Shown: one piece after another, positions 33,874 to 43,462 of the stretch
How positions within the stretch are numbered: position 1 is the stretch's first letter
Layout of the letters: the number at the start of each line of letters is the position of its first letter
NCBI RefSeq assembly: GCF_010993745.1
Contig: NZ_WOTN01000001.1
Coordinates: forward strand, 313,235 to 377,234
DNA from: Fodinicola acaciae
Lineage (GTDB): Bacteria > Actinomycetota > Actinomycetes > Mycobacteriales > HKI-0501
Length of the DNA: 64,000 nt
Reading direction: 5' to 3'
Translations under genes and position numbers: made by a program
Notes under the pieces: model-generated
What the model was told of the DNA's origin: nothing
The model's input: the letters and a program-made list of their open reading frames with translations, nothing else
The model's database searches: none

Positions 33874-34535
33874 TGTCCGCCACGACTTCTGTCCTCGTCG
33901 TCGACGATGACGCGATGGTACGCGCCGGGCTGTCGATGGTCCTGTCGGCGGACTCCACGATCGCCATCGTCGCCGAGGCGTCCAGCGGTGCCGAGGCGGT
34001 CGCCGCCGCGACGCGCCATCGACCCGATGTCGTGCTGATGGATCTCCAGATGCCGGAGATGGACGGTGTCGAGGCGACCAGGCGGATCCACGCGGTGGTT
34101 CCCTCATCGGCGATTCTCATGCTCACGACGTTCCACCTGGACACACACGTCCTCGATGCCCTACGGGCCGGAGCCAGTGGCTATCTGCTGAAAGACGTCG
34201 CGCCGCAGGAGCTCTGCCACGCCATCCATCTGGCGGCCGCGGGCGAATCAGCGTTCTCCGCGACGATCACCCGGCAGCTCGTAGCGCGGCAAACCCAAGC
34301 CGACAGCGACAACGACAGCTCGACGGCCGTACGCACCCTGACCGTGCTCACCGAGCGGGAGCGTGCCGTCGCCGAGGCGGTCGCCGAAGGTGCCTCCAAC
34401 GCCACCATCGCCAAGGCGCTCTTCATGAGCGAAGGCACCGTCAAGACCCACATCTCCCGCGCGCTGACCAAGACCGGGCTGGACAACCGGGTCCAACTGG
34501 CGATCCTGGTCTTCCAGGCCGGTCAAAACCGCTGA
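33873..34535 (+). CDS. NarL/FixJ-family response regulator
   Basis: This 220-residue regulator has an N-terminal receiver (VVDDDAMVRAG, phospho-Asp in DVVLMDLQMPEMDG) and a C-terminal LuxR-type helix-turn-helix (LTERERAVAEAVAEGASNATIAKALF). It pairs with the upstream kinase. Likely targets are itself and the divergent membrane-protein genes, by position only. Confidence 0.93.
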   Translation: MSATTSVLVVDDDAMVRAGLSMVLSADSTIAIVAEASSGAEAVAAATRHRPDVVLMDLQMPEMDGVEATRRIHAVVPSSAILMLTTFHLDTHVLDALRAGASGYLLKDVAPQELCHAIHLAAAGESAFSATITRQLVARQTQADSDNDSSTAVRTLTVLTERERAVAEAVAEGASNATIAKALFMSEGTVKTHISRALTKTGLDNRVQLAILVFQAGQNR

Positions 34536-34554
34536 CCCGGCTGTCGAGCCGGGT
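34535..34554 (+). terminator. Hairpin after the response regulator
   Basis: ACCCGGCT and AGCCGGGT form an 8-bp stem with a GTCG loop, overlapping the end of the stop codon. Confidence 0.55.
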
Positions 34555-34618
34555 GCTGACCTGGCCGTCGCGTACGCGACCTGCCGAGATGACCCGCTCG
34601 GGCATGAAAACGCCATGA

Positions 34619-35085
34619 TCAACAATCACCCAGCGACGAGTGCGGCGTATTGATGACGGTCTCGCGCAAGGCGGCCAGTCGTGGCCGGGCCAGCTCGGTG
34701 AGCGCCGGCGTCGGGTCGACAGGTGCCACGCAGTCGCGCCACACGGCGCGGCCGGCGAGGAAGCCGGCGGCGGCGGGGAAATCGGCCATCTGGACGCCTT
34801 GCGACAGCACGACCCACGGCACCGGCGTGGCGCGGTGGATGTGCGCGCACCAGGCGGCGATCCGCTCGGCCGGTCCGGTGCCGGACAACGGCACCTCGAC
34901 CTTGTAGGGCGAGGGCCGCGTGGCGGTCAGCTCCTCGGCGGCCTCCAGCATGGCCTCCTCGCGATGCCAGTTTTCGTCCGCACCGGGCGTACGACGGCTT
35001 CCAGTACGGACGCCAGTCCGGCCCGCCGGCAGCGCTCGGCGAACTCCGCGGCATTCCACAGACCGACCCGGACGTGTGTCGTGCC
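34619..35085 (-). pseudogene. 3' fragment of a LacD-like aldolase, frameshifted
   Basis: The minus strand encodes VGLWNAAEFAERCRRAGL to EAVVRP. After a one-base slip near 34983 (a C missing from a CCC run) it continues GADENWHREEAMLEAAEEL and ends VPWVVLSQGVQMADF then GFLAGRAVWRDC. This is the C-terminal half of a tagatose-bisphosphate aldolase-like barrel. The N-terminal half is absent. Its upstream end runs directly into the GH84 remnant. Confidence 0.6.
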
Positions 35086-36956
35086 GACGTCGACGTCGCC
35101 GGACAGGCCGGCGGACAGCGCGGACGGCACGAAATGCACCGTGCGCACGCGGAATTCCTCGCCCTGCGACGACGACATTCCCATGTCGTCGAAGATGTAG
35201 GCCTCCCAACCGACAAAAGGAACGGCGACATCACGAAACTTGGCCGCCACATCGCCGGCGACCGTGGACGACACCATCACCAGCGCCTCGCCGGTCGCGT
35301 CGGCGGTGCTGACCTGCTTGGCCGGTACGGCATCGACCGCCAGGCCGAGAAGCTCCAGCCGGTCGCGTACGGCCACCTCGCCGGCGGCGAGGCCGCCGGT
35401 GCCGGGATTGCCGTCGTTGCCGTAAACCAGCAGCACGCGGTCGGGTTTGCCGATGGTCAGCGTCGCCGGGCTGGAGCGTACGACGGCGCCCGTCGCGTCC
35501 GTCACCTCCACGACCGTGCGAGCGACCCGGCGCGGCAGGTCGTGCCAGACGACCTGGTACGGAGCGGACGTGGCCGTGCCGATGACCGTGTCACCGACCA
35601 GAAAACGCACCGAACGGATCGGCACCGCCCCGGATCGTACGGTCGCGGCGAGCGTGACGTCGGAGCCCGGTGTCAGCGGAGTCGACGGATCCGGAGCGCT
35701 CAGCCGGACCAGACCGCTCGCCGATCGTGCGCGTTCGCAGAACGGATCGAGCACTCCCGGCGCGACTGTTTGCGGCCATGTGTCGGGATGTTCCGCGTCG
35801 AAAATCGCGCGTTGGAGCCATGCCTCGGTGAGCGCGCCGGCCCGTTCGGCGGTCAGCGAGCGTACGATCGCGGCGCCGCCAGCGCCGTAAGCCTCGGCTT
35901 TGCGCAGCCACGGGTCGGCTTCCGTCGCGAACGCCGTTCTGTCGAGATCGCCGGACAAGTGTGGCAGCACCGACCGGGCCGCGGCCAGGTCGCGGAAAAG
36001 CCGGACCAGCGGAGCTGCCGCGGTCGCCAGCCGGCAGGCGGCGGGCGCCGACTCGAAGGCCGCGATCGCGTGCTGAGTGCCGGCGCTGGCGCCGGTTGCA
36101 GCGGCGAGGTGCGGTTGGCGTCAGCGAAAGCGGCCAGCGCGTCCGAGCCACCGATGGCCTGCCGCCACGACCGTTGCGGGTCGTACGATCGCGGATTCCA
36201 GCTGTAGTCGGCGGCGGTGGCGAGCGCGATCATGGACGGCTCGGCCTGCACCATCGGGTTGGCCAGCCAGCCGGCCGCGTCCGGGTGGCCTCCGCGGCCG
36301 TTGAGCGGCCCGAGGTAGAGCCGGTCGGTTTGTGCGTCGGTGACCGGAAAGTTTGTCCCAGAGCTCCAGCGGATGCGCGTACGTCCGGTGCGCGGCCACG
36401 ACATCGGCGTCGCTGATCGTCGGCGAGATCGTCTGCGGCCCGGTCCACAGCACCCGCACCGACGGCGGCACCAGCTGCGCGAAACGTTGCTTGTACGGCG
36501 AGGTCGCGGTGCCGGTGTATTCGGTCGACGCAGCCGGGCTGGCCGGCGATGTCGTCGAAGAACAGCGCGAAAGTGCGGACGCCCGCGTCGTACAGAGCCT
36601 GGCTTTTCGCGGTCATAGGTGTTGAGTTGGTGCCGCCCGGGAAAGTCCAGCGCCCGCATCCTGTCGGCGCGTGACAACGGTTTTCCGTAGAAACCCTCGA
36701 CAATTCCCCGCATCGGCAGTGCCGGCCAGTCGCGTACGGCCAGCACCGACACGGTGCCTCGGTGGAGGAGTTGCCGCAGTGTCCGCGTCGCATGGAACTG
36801 CCCGGCCCGGTCGGGGATGCGCACGACACCCTGCCCGTACCGCAACTCCTGCGGCGCGGAACTGAGGCGCGGGGGAGCCGGTCGGGCCTGTCCGGCGACC
36901 GGCGCTCCGGCCAGGACGCCGGCGGCCAGGACGATCGCGACCGCGAAACGCAACAC
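35083..36956 (-). pseudogene. Decayed GH84 beta-N-acetylglucosaminidase
   Basis: A GTG at 36956 starts a signal peptide (VAIVLAAGVLAGAPVAG) followed by the GH84 sequence GIVEGFYGKPLSRADRMRALDF. Near 36615 about 65 residues of the catalytic barrel are missing between LNTY and ALYDAGVRTFALFFDDI (the catalytic Asp pair). A second, smaller gap precedes TEYTGT. Several frame changes follow before the sequence recovers (ATAADYSWNP, then a C-terminal Ig-like and ThuA-like region, IGKPDRVLLVYG). It ends abruptly at about 35083 against the aldolase fragment. It cannot make a working enzyme as read. Confidence 0.65.
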
Positions 36957-37039
36957 ACGGATGTTTTCCGAATATGGATACGCAGTCGCCGCGCAGCGGC
37001 GGCCGATAGTGGCGACCTGCCCGATCCGCGCGCCGGGTG

Positions 37040-38698
37040 TCATAGGCCGGCGGCGACGCCTTCCCGGCGTGGTCCGGTGCAGGTCGACAGGCTGCCGTCG
37101 TCGTCCCGCCATGCCATTTGGTAGGTCCCCATGTGGTAGTCGTAGGCCGGCAACGGATTGGTGAGCACGCCGAGCTTTGCCAGTCCGGCCGGCACCTGCG
37201 CGGCGACCCGCGACTCGACCGAGATCGTGTGGTTGTCCTCGTACGGCAGGCATCGCGGAGCGTCGTCGGCGTCGTACGGTGCCATGCCGAAGTCGAGGAT
37301 GTTGGACAGGACCTGCGGCACGGTGCAGTGTACGTTTCCGGGCGAGCCAAGGGAAATCCACGGCTTCCCGTCGCGAAGGACCATGGTGTTGGACAGAATC
37401 GACCGCATCCGCCCGCCGCCGACGACCCAGCCTTCGATCGGTGCGGCCAGGCTGTTGGACGCGTGGCTGCCGACCATCGGTACACCACCGACGACCTCGC
37501 CGGGGATGCCGCCGCTCTGCAGCGTGTTCATCATCTGGACCCAGTTGCCCCGCTCGTCCACGACGGTCAGCTCGCAGCTTCCGGCCGGCTGTTTGGACGC
37601 ACCGGACGCGGCCATGGCCGGCACGCCTCGGGTCAGCTTGACGTGTTCGGTGAGGTCGACGCGCGCCTTCGCGTTTCGCAGAATGCCGGCGAATCCCTTG
37701 ATCAGGTCGGGTGAGGTGAGTGGGCCGGCGGTGTCGCCGAAAATATCGGGATCGTTGAGGATGCCCGTCTCGATCGTGGCACGCCGTAACGCGTGCGCGA
37801 GGTAATACAGCGCTTCGGCGCTGTCCGACCAGTGTCCGACAGAGGTGATGTCGAGCTCGTCGAGAATGCCGAGCACGATCTGGCAGTAAATGCCCTGCCG
37901 TTCCGGCGGGGACTGTTGGACGACCGTCGATCCCTTGTGGTTCCACCGATGTCCGGACGACCATCGCGGCGGGATCGCGGTGAGGTTTTCCAGCGTCACC
38001 TGCCAGCCGAGTTCGTTGCCGCGTGCCACGAAATCCTGGGCCCATTTGCCGGTGAGGAAATAGTCCGGCCCGTCCTGCGCGAGGTTGCGCATGGTCTCGG
38101 CCAGCTCCGGCGAGGCCCAGCGGTCGCCGACCTGCGGCAGGTGCCCGTTTGGCGTGAAGTGCCGGCGTCCGGATTCGGTGTAGAGGAAGAAATCGACGGT
38201 CTGCGCCATGACAAGATGCTCGAACGACGTCACCACGTGGCCCTCTTCGGCCCAGTGCACCGCCGACTCGCACAGCCTGGCCCATGGCAGCGTCGCGAAA
38301 CGCTCGTAAAGTGCCTTCATTCCCGGCATGAACCCAGGTGCCACCGCGCGCGGCATGCCGGGCGCGGCCGCGTACAACCCCTTTCCCATCGGGATTGGCG
38401 TGAACGGCGCGAGTCCGGGGACGATCGTCCCCATGCTGTTCAGCTCGACGACGTCGCCGCTCGCGGCGTCGTACACCAGCGCGGTCACGGTGCCGGTGTG
38501 GTTGGTCATGTCCTGTTGTACGACCGCCTGCACCAGATTGCCGGCGATCGCCGCGTCGACCGCGTTGCCGCCAGCGCGCAAGGTGTCGAGCATGGTGTCG
38601 GTGACGATTCGGTGTTGGCTTGAGGCGACCGCGCGGCGGCCGGTCACCGGCTTTTTCGGCCCGACCCGGCCGTGACCCGCTGCCGTTTCGCTTGTCAT
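37040..38698 (-). CDS. Gamma-glutamyltransferase-family protein with altered nucleophile
   Basis: This 552-residue Ntn-hydrolase of the GGT family has GGNAVDAAIA near the N terminus and GGGRMRSILSNTMV near the C terminus. Where GGTs have a catalytic Thr (GTTHFSVVD-type motif), this protein reads AGSCELTVVD, implying a Ser nucleophile. Autocleavage and the exact reaction are therefore uncertain. No signal peptide is seen, so it should be cytosolic. The ATG at 38698 has an excellent GGAGG site and follows the prolyl oligopeptidase by 7 bp, placing it in a peptide-catabolic operon. Confidence 0.8.
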   Translation of the reverse strand: MTSETAAGHGRVGPKKPVTGRRAVASSQHRIVTDTMLDTLRAGGNAVDAAIAGNLVQAVVQQDMTNHTGTVTALVYDAASGDVVELNSMGTIVPGLAPFTPIPMGKGLYAAAPGMPRAVAPGFMPGMKALYERFATLPWARLCESAVHWAEEGHVVTSFEHLVMAQTVDFFLYTESGRRHFTPNGHLPQVGDRWASPELAETMRNLAQDGPDYFLTGKWAQDFVARGNELGWQVTLENLTAIPPRWSSGHRWNHKGSTVVQQSPPERQGIYCQIVLGILDELDITSVGHWSDSAEALYYLAHALRRATIETGILNDPDIFGDTAGPLTSPDLIKGFAGILRNAKARVDLTEHVKLTRGVPAMAASGASKQPAGSCELTVVDERGNWVQMMNTLQSGGIPGEVVGGVPMVGSHASNSLAAPIEGWVVGGGRMRSILSNTMVLRDGKPWISLGSPGNVHCTVPQVLSNILDFGMAPYDADDAPRCLPYEDNHTISVESRVAAQVPAGLAKLGVLTNPLPAYDYHMGTYQMAWRDDDGSLSTCTGPRREGVAAGL

Positions 38699-38705
38699 GA
38701 TCCTC

Positions 38706-40766
38706 CTACTCCGCCGGATTCCGGGCTGTCATGCCAAAACGCTTCATCACGAAGGCCAGCCACGAGGTGTGTTCGGTGATGGCCACCTCCCTGTCGGTGG
38801 CCCAGCCGTGGCCGACATCGCGCCACACCCGGAGCAGGACCGGGTTGGGACCGGCGGTCGCGGCCTGCAGCCGGGCGGCGAATTTCCGTGCGTGCCAAGG
38901 CGGACAGCGCGGATCGGTGTCGCCGGCGTCGAGGTACACCGCCGGATAGTCGACGCCGTCCTCGACGAGGTGGTACGGCGACAGCGAGGCGAGCCGTCGT
39001 ACGTCGTCAGGATCGTCGAGGTCGGCCAGTTCGAGACTGATGGCGAAGCGGCCATAGCCGTCCTGCGTCGCGCCGATTGCGTCCAGGAGCGGCACGCGCG
39101 GCACCGACACGGCCCACAGCGTCGGTCGCAGGGTGGCGACCACCCCGGCCAGCAGACCGCCGTTGGACCCGCCGGTCACGCCGAGCAGGTTGGGACTCGT
39201 GACACCGGTGGCGATCAGGTCCTCGGCGATGGCGTGCAGGTCGTCGTAGCAGTTTCGCTTGTTCTTCAGCCGTCCCTGTTCCCACCAGTGACGGCCGAAC
39301 TCGCCGCCGCCACGCAGGTGGACGTGCACGAGTACGCCGCCACTGTCCACAAAGGACGACATCGGCCCGAGGAAGACCGGATGCCACGGCGCGTTGAATC
39401 CGCCGTATCCGAAGACGAGCGTCGGCCGTGGCCGGTTGAGTAGCAGGTCCCTGCGCCGGACGACGTGGTATGGCACCCGCGTCCCGTCCGGTGACGTTGA
39501 CCAACCGTCCTCGATCACCGTGTCCGGAATGGAGGTCCGCGGCTGCGACAGCGTGTCCAATGTGGACCCCGCGTGGCGGTAGTAACCGGCGGACGTTGTG
39601 AGGGTGGTGAAAGCGAAAACGTACTCGTCGTCGCGGCCCTCCGGATACATCGCCGCCAACGGGAACGGATGCTCGATCACGGCACCCGGTGCCGGCATCG
39701 GTACGTTTCCGGCGAACTCGCCCGCCAGGGTGAAAATCCGGACCTGGCTGTAGGTGTTTTCCAGGCCGAGGACGTAAAGGTGCTCACCGACCGGAGTGAT
39801 CGAGCGCAGCGCCGCGTCGGACTCCGGCACCACTTCGTCCCAGGTCCGCGGATCCGCCGGTGTCGGATTGTCCAGTGCGATCGCGACGACCCGGCCGCGA
39901 GGCGCGTCGAGGTCGGAGACGGCGATCCACCGGTCACCGACCAGCTGACCGGCGAGGCCACCGACGGCCGGATCCGTGACGAACGGCCGCCAGCTCCATT
40001 CGGTGGAGCCGTCGAGTTTGGCCACCGCTATCGGAATTGGCGTCAGCAGGCGCTGGACGGCGATCGCGTGTTTTCCGTCGGTGGAGAACACGACCGTACG
40101 GTAGTCGCGATCCGGCAGCCACGGAGCGTCGACTTTCGTGACCGTGCCTGAATCGAGGTGATAGTGCAAAACCTCGTGCCGCAGGTCGACGCTTTCGCCG
40201 ACGATGCTGGTGAACAGAAAGCCGCTGGAGTCGGGCAGCCACCGCGCTCCACCGGTCCAGTTGTCCAGCAGCGCCTGCGCCGGCGCCGCGAGCCGTTCGC
40301 GCGTCTCGACGTCGATCAGCCGGATGGTGTTGCGTTCGCTGCCGTCCTCACACACGCCGACGGTGACGTAGCGACCGTCCGGTGACGCGGAAACCCACGA
40401 CACGAACGGTGGTTTCTCCGGATTTTCCTCGACCGCGTCGAAGATCACCTCGCCGTCGCCGAAGCGTTCGTCGGACAGCACCACTCGCGCCTGGGTCGCC
40501 CCGTCGGGAGTTTCGCTGCGCACCCACCGCTTCCCGGCGGGCGACGGGTACGCGCCGAACCGCGGCGTGAAATAGTGCCGCACGCTTTCCTTCAGTGTCT
40601 GGAAATGCGGCCAGTCCTGGACGTACGCGTCGGCCAGCTCGGCCTGTTTTTCCTGCCACTGCTCGACTTCGTCCGTACGGTCGGCCAGCCAGTGGTAGGG
40701 ATCGGGGAAGTCGACGCCGGCCACCTGGACGACCTCGTCCACCGTACGAGTCTCGGGATAGCGCAT
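38706..40766 (-). CDS. Prolyl oligopeptidase family serine peptidase
   Basis: This 686-residue S9A-type enzyme has an N-terminal beta-propeller (PDPYHWLADR near residue 20) and a C-terminal alpha/beta hydrolase domain with GVTGGSNGGLLAG (catalytic Ser), DAGDTDPRC (Asp) and DVGHGW (His). There is no signal peptide, so it should cleave short Pro-containing peptides in the cytosol. It is coupled to the amidohydrolase by a TGATG overlap. Confidence 0.93.
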   Translation of the reverse strand: MRYPETRTVDEVVQVAGVDFPDPYHWLADRTDEVEQWQEKQAELADAYVQDWPHFQTLKESVRHYFTPRFGAYPSPAGKRWVRSETPDGATQARVVLSDERFGDGEVIFDAVEENPEKPPFVSWVSASPDGRYVTVGVCEDGSERNTIRLIDVETRERLAAPAQALLDNWTGGARWLPDSSGFLFTSIVGESVDLRHEVLHYHLDSGTVTKVDAPWLPDRDYRTVVFSTDGKHAIAVQRLLTPIPIAVAKLDGSTEWSWRPFVTDPAVGGLAGQLVGDRWIAVSDLDAPRGRVVAIALDNPTPADPRTWDEVVPESDAALRSITPVGEHLYVLGLENTYSQVRIFTLAGEFAGNVPMPAPGAVIEHPFPLAAMYPEGRDDEYVFAFTTLTTSAGYYRHAGSTLDTLSQPRTSIPDTVIEDGWSTSPDGTRVPYHVVRRRDLLLNRPRPTLVFGYGGFNAPWHPVFLGPMSSFVDSGGVLVHVHLRGGGEFGRHWWEQGRLKNKRNCYDDLHAIAEDLIATGVTSPNLLGVTGGSNGGLLAGVVATLRPTLWAVSVPRVPLLDAIGATQDGYGRFAISLELADLDDPDDVRRLASLSPYHLVEDGVDYPAVYLDAGDTDPRCPPWHARKFAARLQAATAGPNPVLLRVWRDVGHGWATDREVAITEHTSWLAFVMKRFGMTARNPAE

Positions 40767-41989
40767 CAGCGAATGTCCTTTACCACGCGGCCGCGCCGCA
40801 GCACGACCTTGACCTCGTGCGGGTCGCCGAAAACCAGCGGATCCGCCAATGGATCATGTCCGAACACCGCCAGGTCAGCGACTTTTCCCGGCTCGACCGT
40901 GCCGATGTCCTCCAGACGCAGGACGCGCGCGTTGTCGCGAGTCGCCGAGACCAAGGCCTGCATCGGAGACTCGATCTCGCTGCGCAGCACCAGTTCGCGG
41001 CCTCGGCGGTCCTGGTTGGGGCCGATCAGGTCGGAGCCGGAGCCGATGAGTACGCCGGCCGCGCGCGCCGCGCGGATCGCTTCGGCCTGGCCCTCGATGA
41101 CGTTGCCGACGCGCGCGCCGATGTGCGCCGGCAGGCCGGCTCCGGTCGAGTCCTTGAGAAGATCGTGCGCGACGGCCAATGTCGGCACCAGAGCGACACC
41201 TTTTTCGGCCATCAGCGCGGCCATCTCCGCGTCGATCTCCGAGCCGTGCTCCACGCATTTCGCACCGGCACTGATCGCCGTACGCAGGCCGGCGTTGTTG
41301 TGCGCGTGGACCGTCACGTACGTGCCGCGGGCCTCGGCTTCGGCGACCGCGGTGGCGATTTCCTCATAGGTGAACTGGGTGTCGGAGAGCTTGTCATGCC
41401 GCGACACGACGCCGCCGGTGACGCACATCTTCAGGAAGCTCGCACCGCGCCTGAACGCCTCGCGTGCGTTGCGCCGTACCGAATCCGGGCCGTCGGAAAG
41501 CAGCGACAACGCGACCAGTCCGGGAATCTGCCGCGCCGCCCAGTCGTCGGCCGAGTCCCACTCCGCGCCCAGATAACCGTGTCCGCCGGTCTGGCTCAGG
41601 ATCGGTCCACAGTGGACGATCCGCGGCCCCGGCATCCGCCCGGACGCGACGACGCCGGCCAGGCCGTCGTCGACTCCGCCGGTGTCGCGGACCGTGGTGA
41701 AACCGGACTCCAACGTCCGCCGGCAGTTGACGAACATGTCGGCGGCGATCTCCGCGACCGACAGCGTGTGGGAGGTGCACAGCTTGTCCAGGTCGCTGGA
41801 CAGCCCGAAATGTACGTGCGCGTCGATGAGACCCGGCGTCAGGTAGAGGCCGGACAGGTCCACGACCTCCGCACCCGGCGGCGGGCTGGCGCCCAACGCC
41901 GAGATCCGTCCGTTCTCGACCAGGACAGCCTGGTCGCGGACCGGGTCCGCGCCGGTCCCGTCGATGACGGTCGCTCCGGTCAGCCACAT
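40766..41989 (-). CDS. Amidohydrolase (imidazolonepropionase/prolidase-like)
   Basis: This 407-residue metal-dependent hydrolase has the DAHVHF metal motif near residue 57, TVHAHN and EHGSEID later in the barrel, and a final metal-ligand Asp in GSGSDLIG. The family includes Xaa-Pro dipeptidases and cyclic amide hydrolases. The neighbouring prolyl oligopeptidase makes a dipeptidase role attractive. It is the first gene of the operon, divergent from the MHS transporter. Confidence 0.85.
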   Translation of the reverse strand: MWLTGATVIDGTGADPVRDQAVLVENGRISALGASPPPGAEVVDLSGLYLTPGLIDAHVHFGLSSDLDKLCTSHTLSVAEIAADMFVNCRRTLESGFTTVRDTGGVDDGLAGVVASGRMPGPRIVHCGPILSQTGGHGYLGAEWDSADDWAARQIPGLVALSLLSDGPDSVRRNAREAFRRGASFLKMCVTGGVVSRHDKLSDTQFTYEEIATAVAEAEARGTYVTVHAHNNAGLRTAISAGAKCVEHGSEIDAEMAALMAEKGVALVPTLAVAHDLLKDSTGAGLPAHIGARVGNVIEGQAEAIRAARAAGVLIGSGSDLIGPNQDRRGRELVLRSEIESPMQALVSATRDNARVLRLEDIGTVEPGKVADLAVFGHDPLADPLVFGDPHEVKVVLRRGRVVKDIR

Positions 41990-42157
41990 GGCGTACTCCG
42001 TCCGTGCGTCGGTGCCTGCTGTTCACTTTGAGCCGTGGCCGCGATCGGCGCCATCGACGTACGTCGCGCGCAGGCGCACGAGGACGCGACATCTGTCGAT
42101 GGATCGCGACCACCGGTCGCCGGGACACTCGAACGACTCTCACGTCGAGGAGATCCG

Positions 42158-43462
42158 ATGAGCCAGCAAACGCGACCGACCTCGTCCGATCGGGCTCAGT
42201 CAGCCACAACCCGGCGCGCGGTGCTGTTCGCCTCGTCCGTCGGCAACTTCGTCGAATGGTTCGACTTCACGCTGTACGGCTACACCGCCGCGGTGATCGC
42301 CGCGACGTTCTTTCCGGCCGGAAACGGCGCGGCGGCGTTGCTCGGCGCGTTCGCCGTCTACGGCGTCGCGTTCGTCGCGCGGCCGCTCGGCGCGGCGATG
42401 TTCGGCCGGATCGGCGACCGCCGCGGCCGGCGTACGTCGCTGGGCCTGTCGATCATGGTGATGGGCGCGTCGACGGCCGCCATGGGCCTCCTGCCCGGCT
42501 GGTCCTCGATCGGTGTGCTGGCGCCGATCCTGTTGTTGGTCTGCCGGCTGGTGCAGGGATTCTCCGCCGGCGGCGAATACAGCGGTGCGCTGACCTTCAC
42601 CATCGAGCACGCACCGGACAACCGGCGCGCGTGGTTTCTGGGTCTGGTGGGGTCGTCCACCATGCTCGGCGCGGTGTGCGCGACGGCCGTGGCGCTGGTC
42701 TTCCAGTCGGTCACCGGGCCGCGCTTCGCCGTCGACGGATGGCGCTGGATGTTCGTCCTCGCCGGCGCGATCGCGCTGGTCGGACTGTTTCTTCGGCTGC
42801 GTGTCGACGAAAGTCCGGTGTTCGAGGAAATGCGCAAACAGCAGGCGCCACTGCGGCCATTTCAGGTGCTGCTGCGGGACCACTGGCGGACATTGCTGGT
42901 GTTGTTCGTCTACTTCGCAACGCTGGGCCTGCTCACCCACATGTTCCTCGGATATCTGCCGACCTACCTGAACAGGGCGATCGGCGTGTCCACCGGCACG
43001 GTCCTGGCGCTCACCACCGTGGCGAATCTGGCGTCGATCCCGGTCTCGTTGTCGTTGTCTGTCCTGGCCGATCGCTATGGCCGCCGGATCCAGGTCCGGC
43101 TCGGCGCCATGGCCGCGGTCGTGCTGCCGGTGCCCGCGTACCTGTTGATCGGCACCGGCAGCACCGCCGCCGTGATCGCCGCCCTGGTGCTGTTCGTCTT
43201 CGCCGTCTGCCTGCTCACGATGGGTGCGCTGTCGGTGCTGGAGCTCTATCCGACCGGCGTACGGTTCAGCGGGATGGCGCTGCCCTACAACCTGGCGTAC
43301 GCGGTCTTCGGCGGCACGGCACCACTGGTGAGCGCGCTCCTGGTGGACAGCACCGGCAGCCTGCTCTCGCCGGCGATCTATGCCAGCGTGGTCGCGGTGC
43401 TGGCATTGCCGATCCTGCTGAAGGGCATCCCGGAGACCAAAGGCGTCGACCTGCGCTCCTAG
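42158..43462 (+). CDS. MHS-family MFS transporter
   Basis: This 434-residue transporter has twelve predicted helices, with NFVEWFDFTLYG at the N terminus, GRIGDRRGRR between TM2 and TM3 and RLVQGFSAGGEYSGA. These are signatures of the metabolite:H+ symporter family (ProP, ShiA). The ATG at 42158 has GAGGAG upstream. It is divergent from the amidohydrolase operon and likely imports the substrate of the locus. Confidence 0.92.
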   Translation: MSQQTRPTSSDRAQSATTRRAVLFASSVGNFVEWFDFTLYGYTAAVIAATFFPAGNGAAALLGAFAVYGVAFVARPLGAAMFGRIGDRRGRRTSLGLSIMVMGASTAAMGLLPGWSSIGVLAPILLLVCRLVQGFSAGGEYSGALTFTIEHAPDNRRAWFLGLVGSSTMLGAVCATAVALVFQSVTGPRFAVDGWRWMFVLAGAIALVGLFLRLRVDESPVFEEMRKQQAPLRPFQVLLRDHWRTLLVLFVYFATLGLLTHMFLGYLPTYLNRAIGVSTGTVLALTTVANLASIPVSLSLSVLADRYGRRIQVRLGAMAAVVLPVPAYLLIGTGSTAAVIAALVLFVFAVCLLTMGALSVLELYPTGVRFSGMALPYNLAYAVFGGTAPLVSALLVDSTGSLLSPAIYASVVAVLALPILLKGIPETKGVDLRS

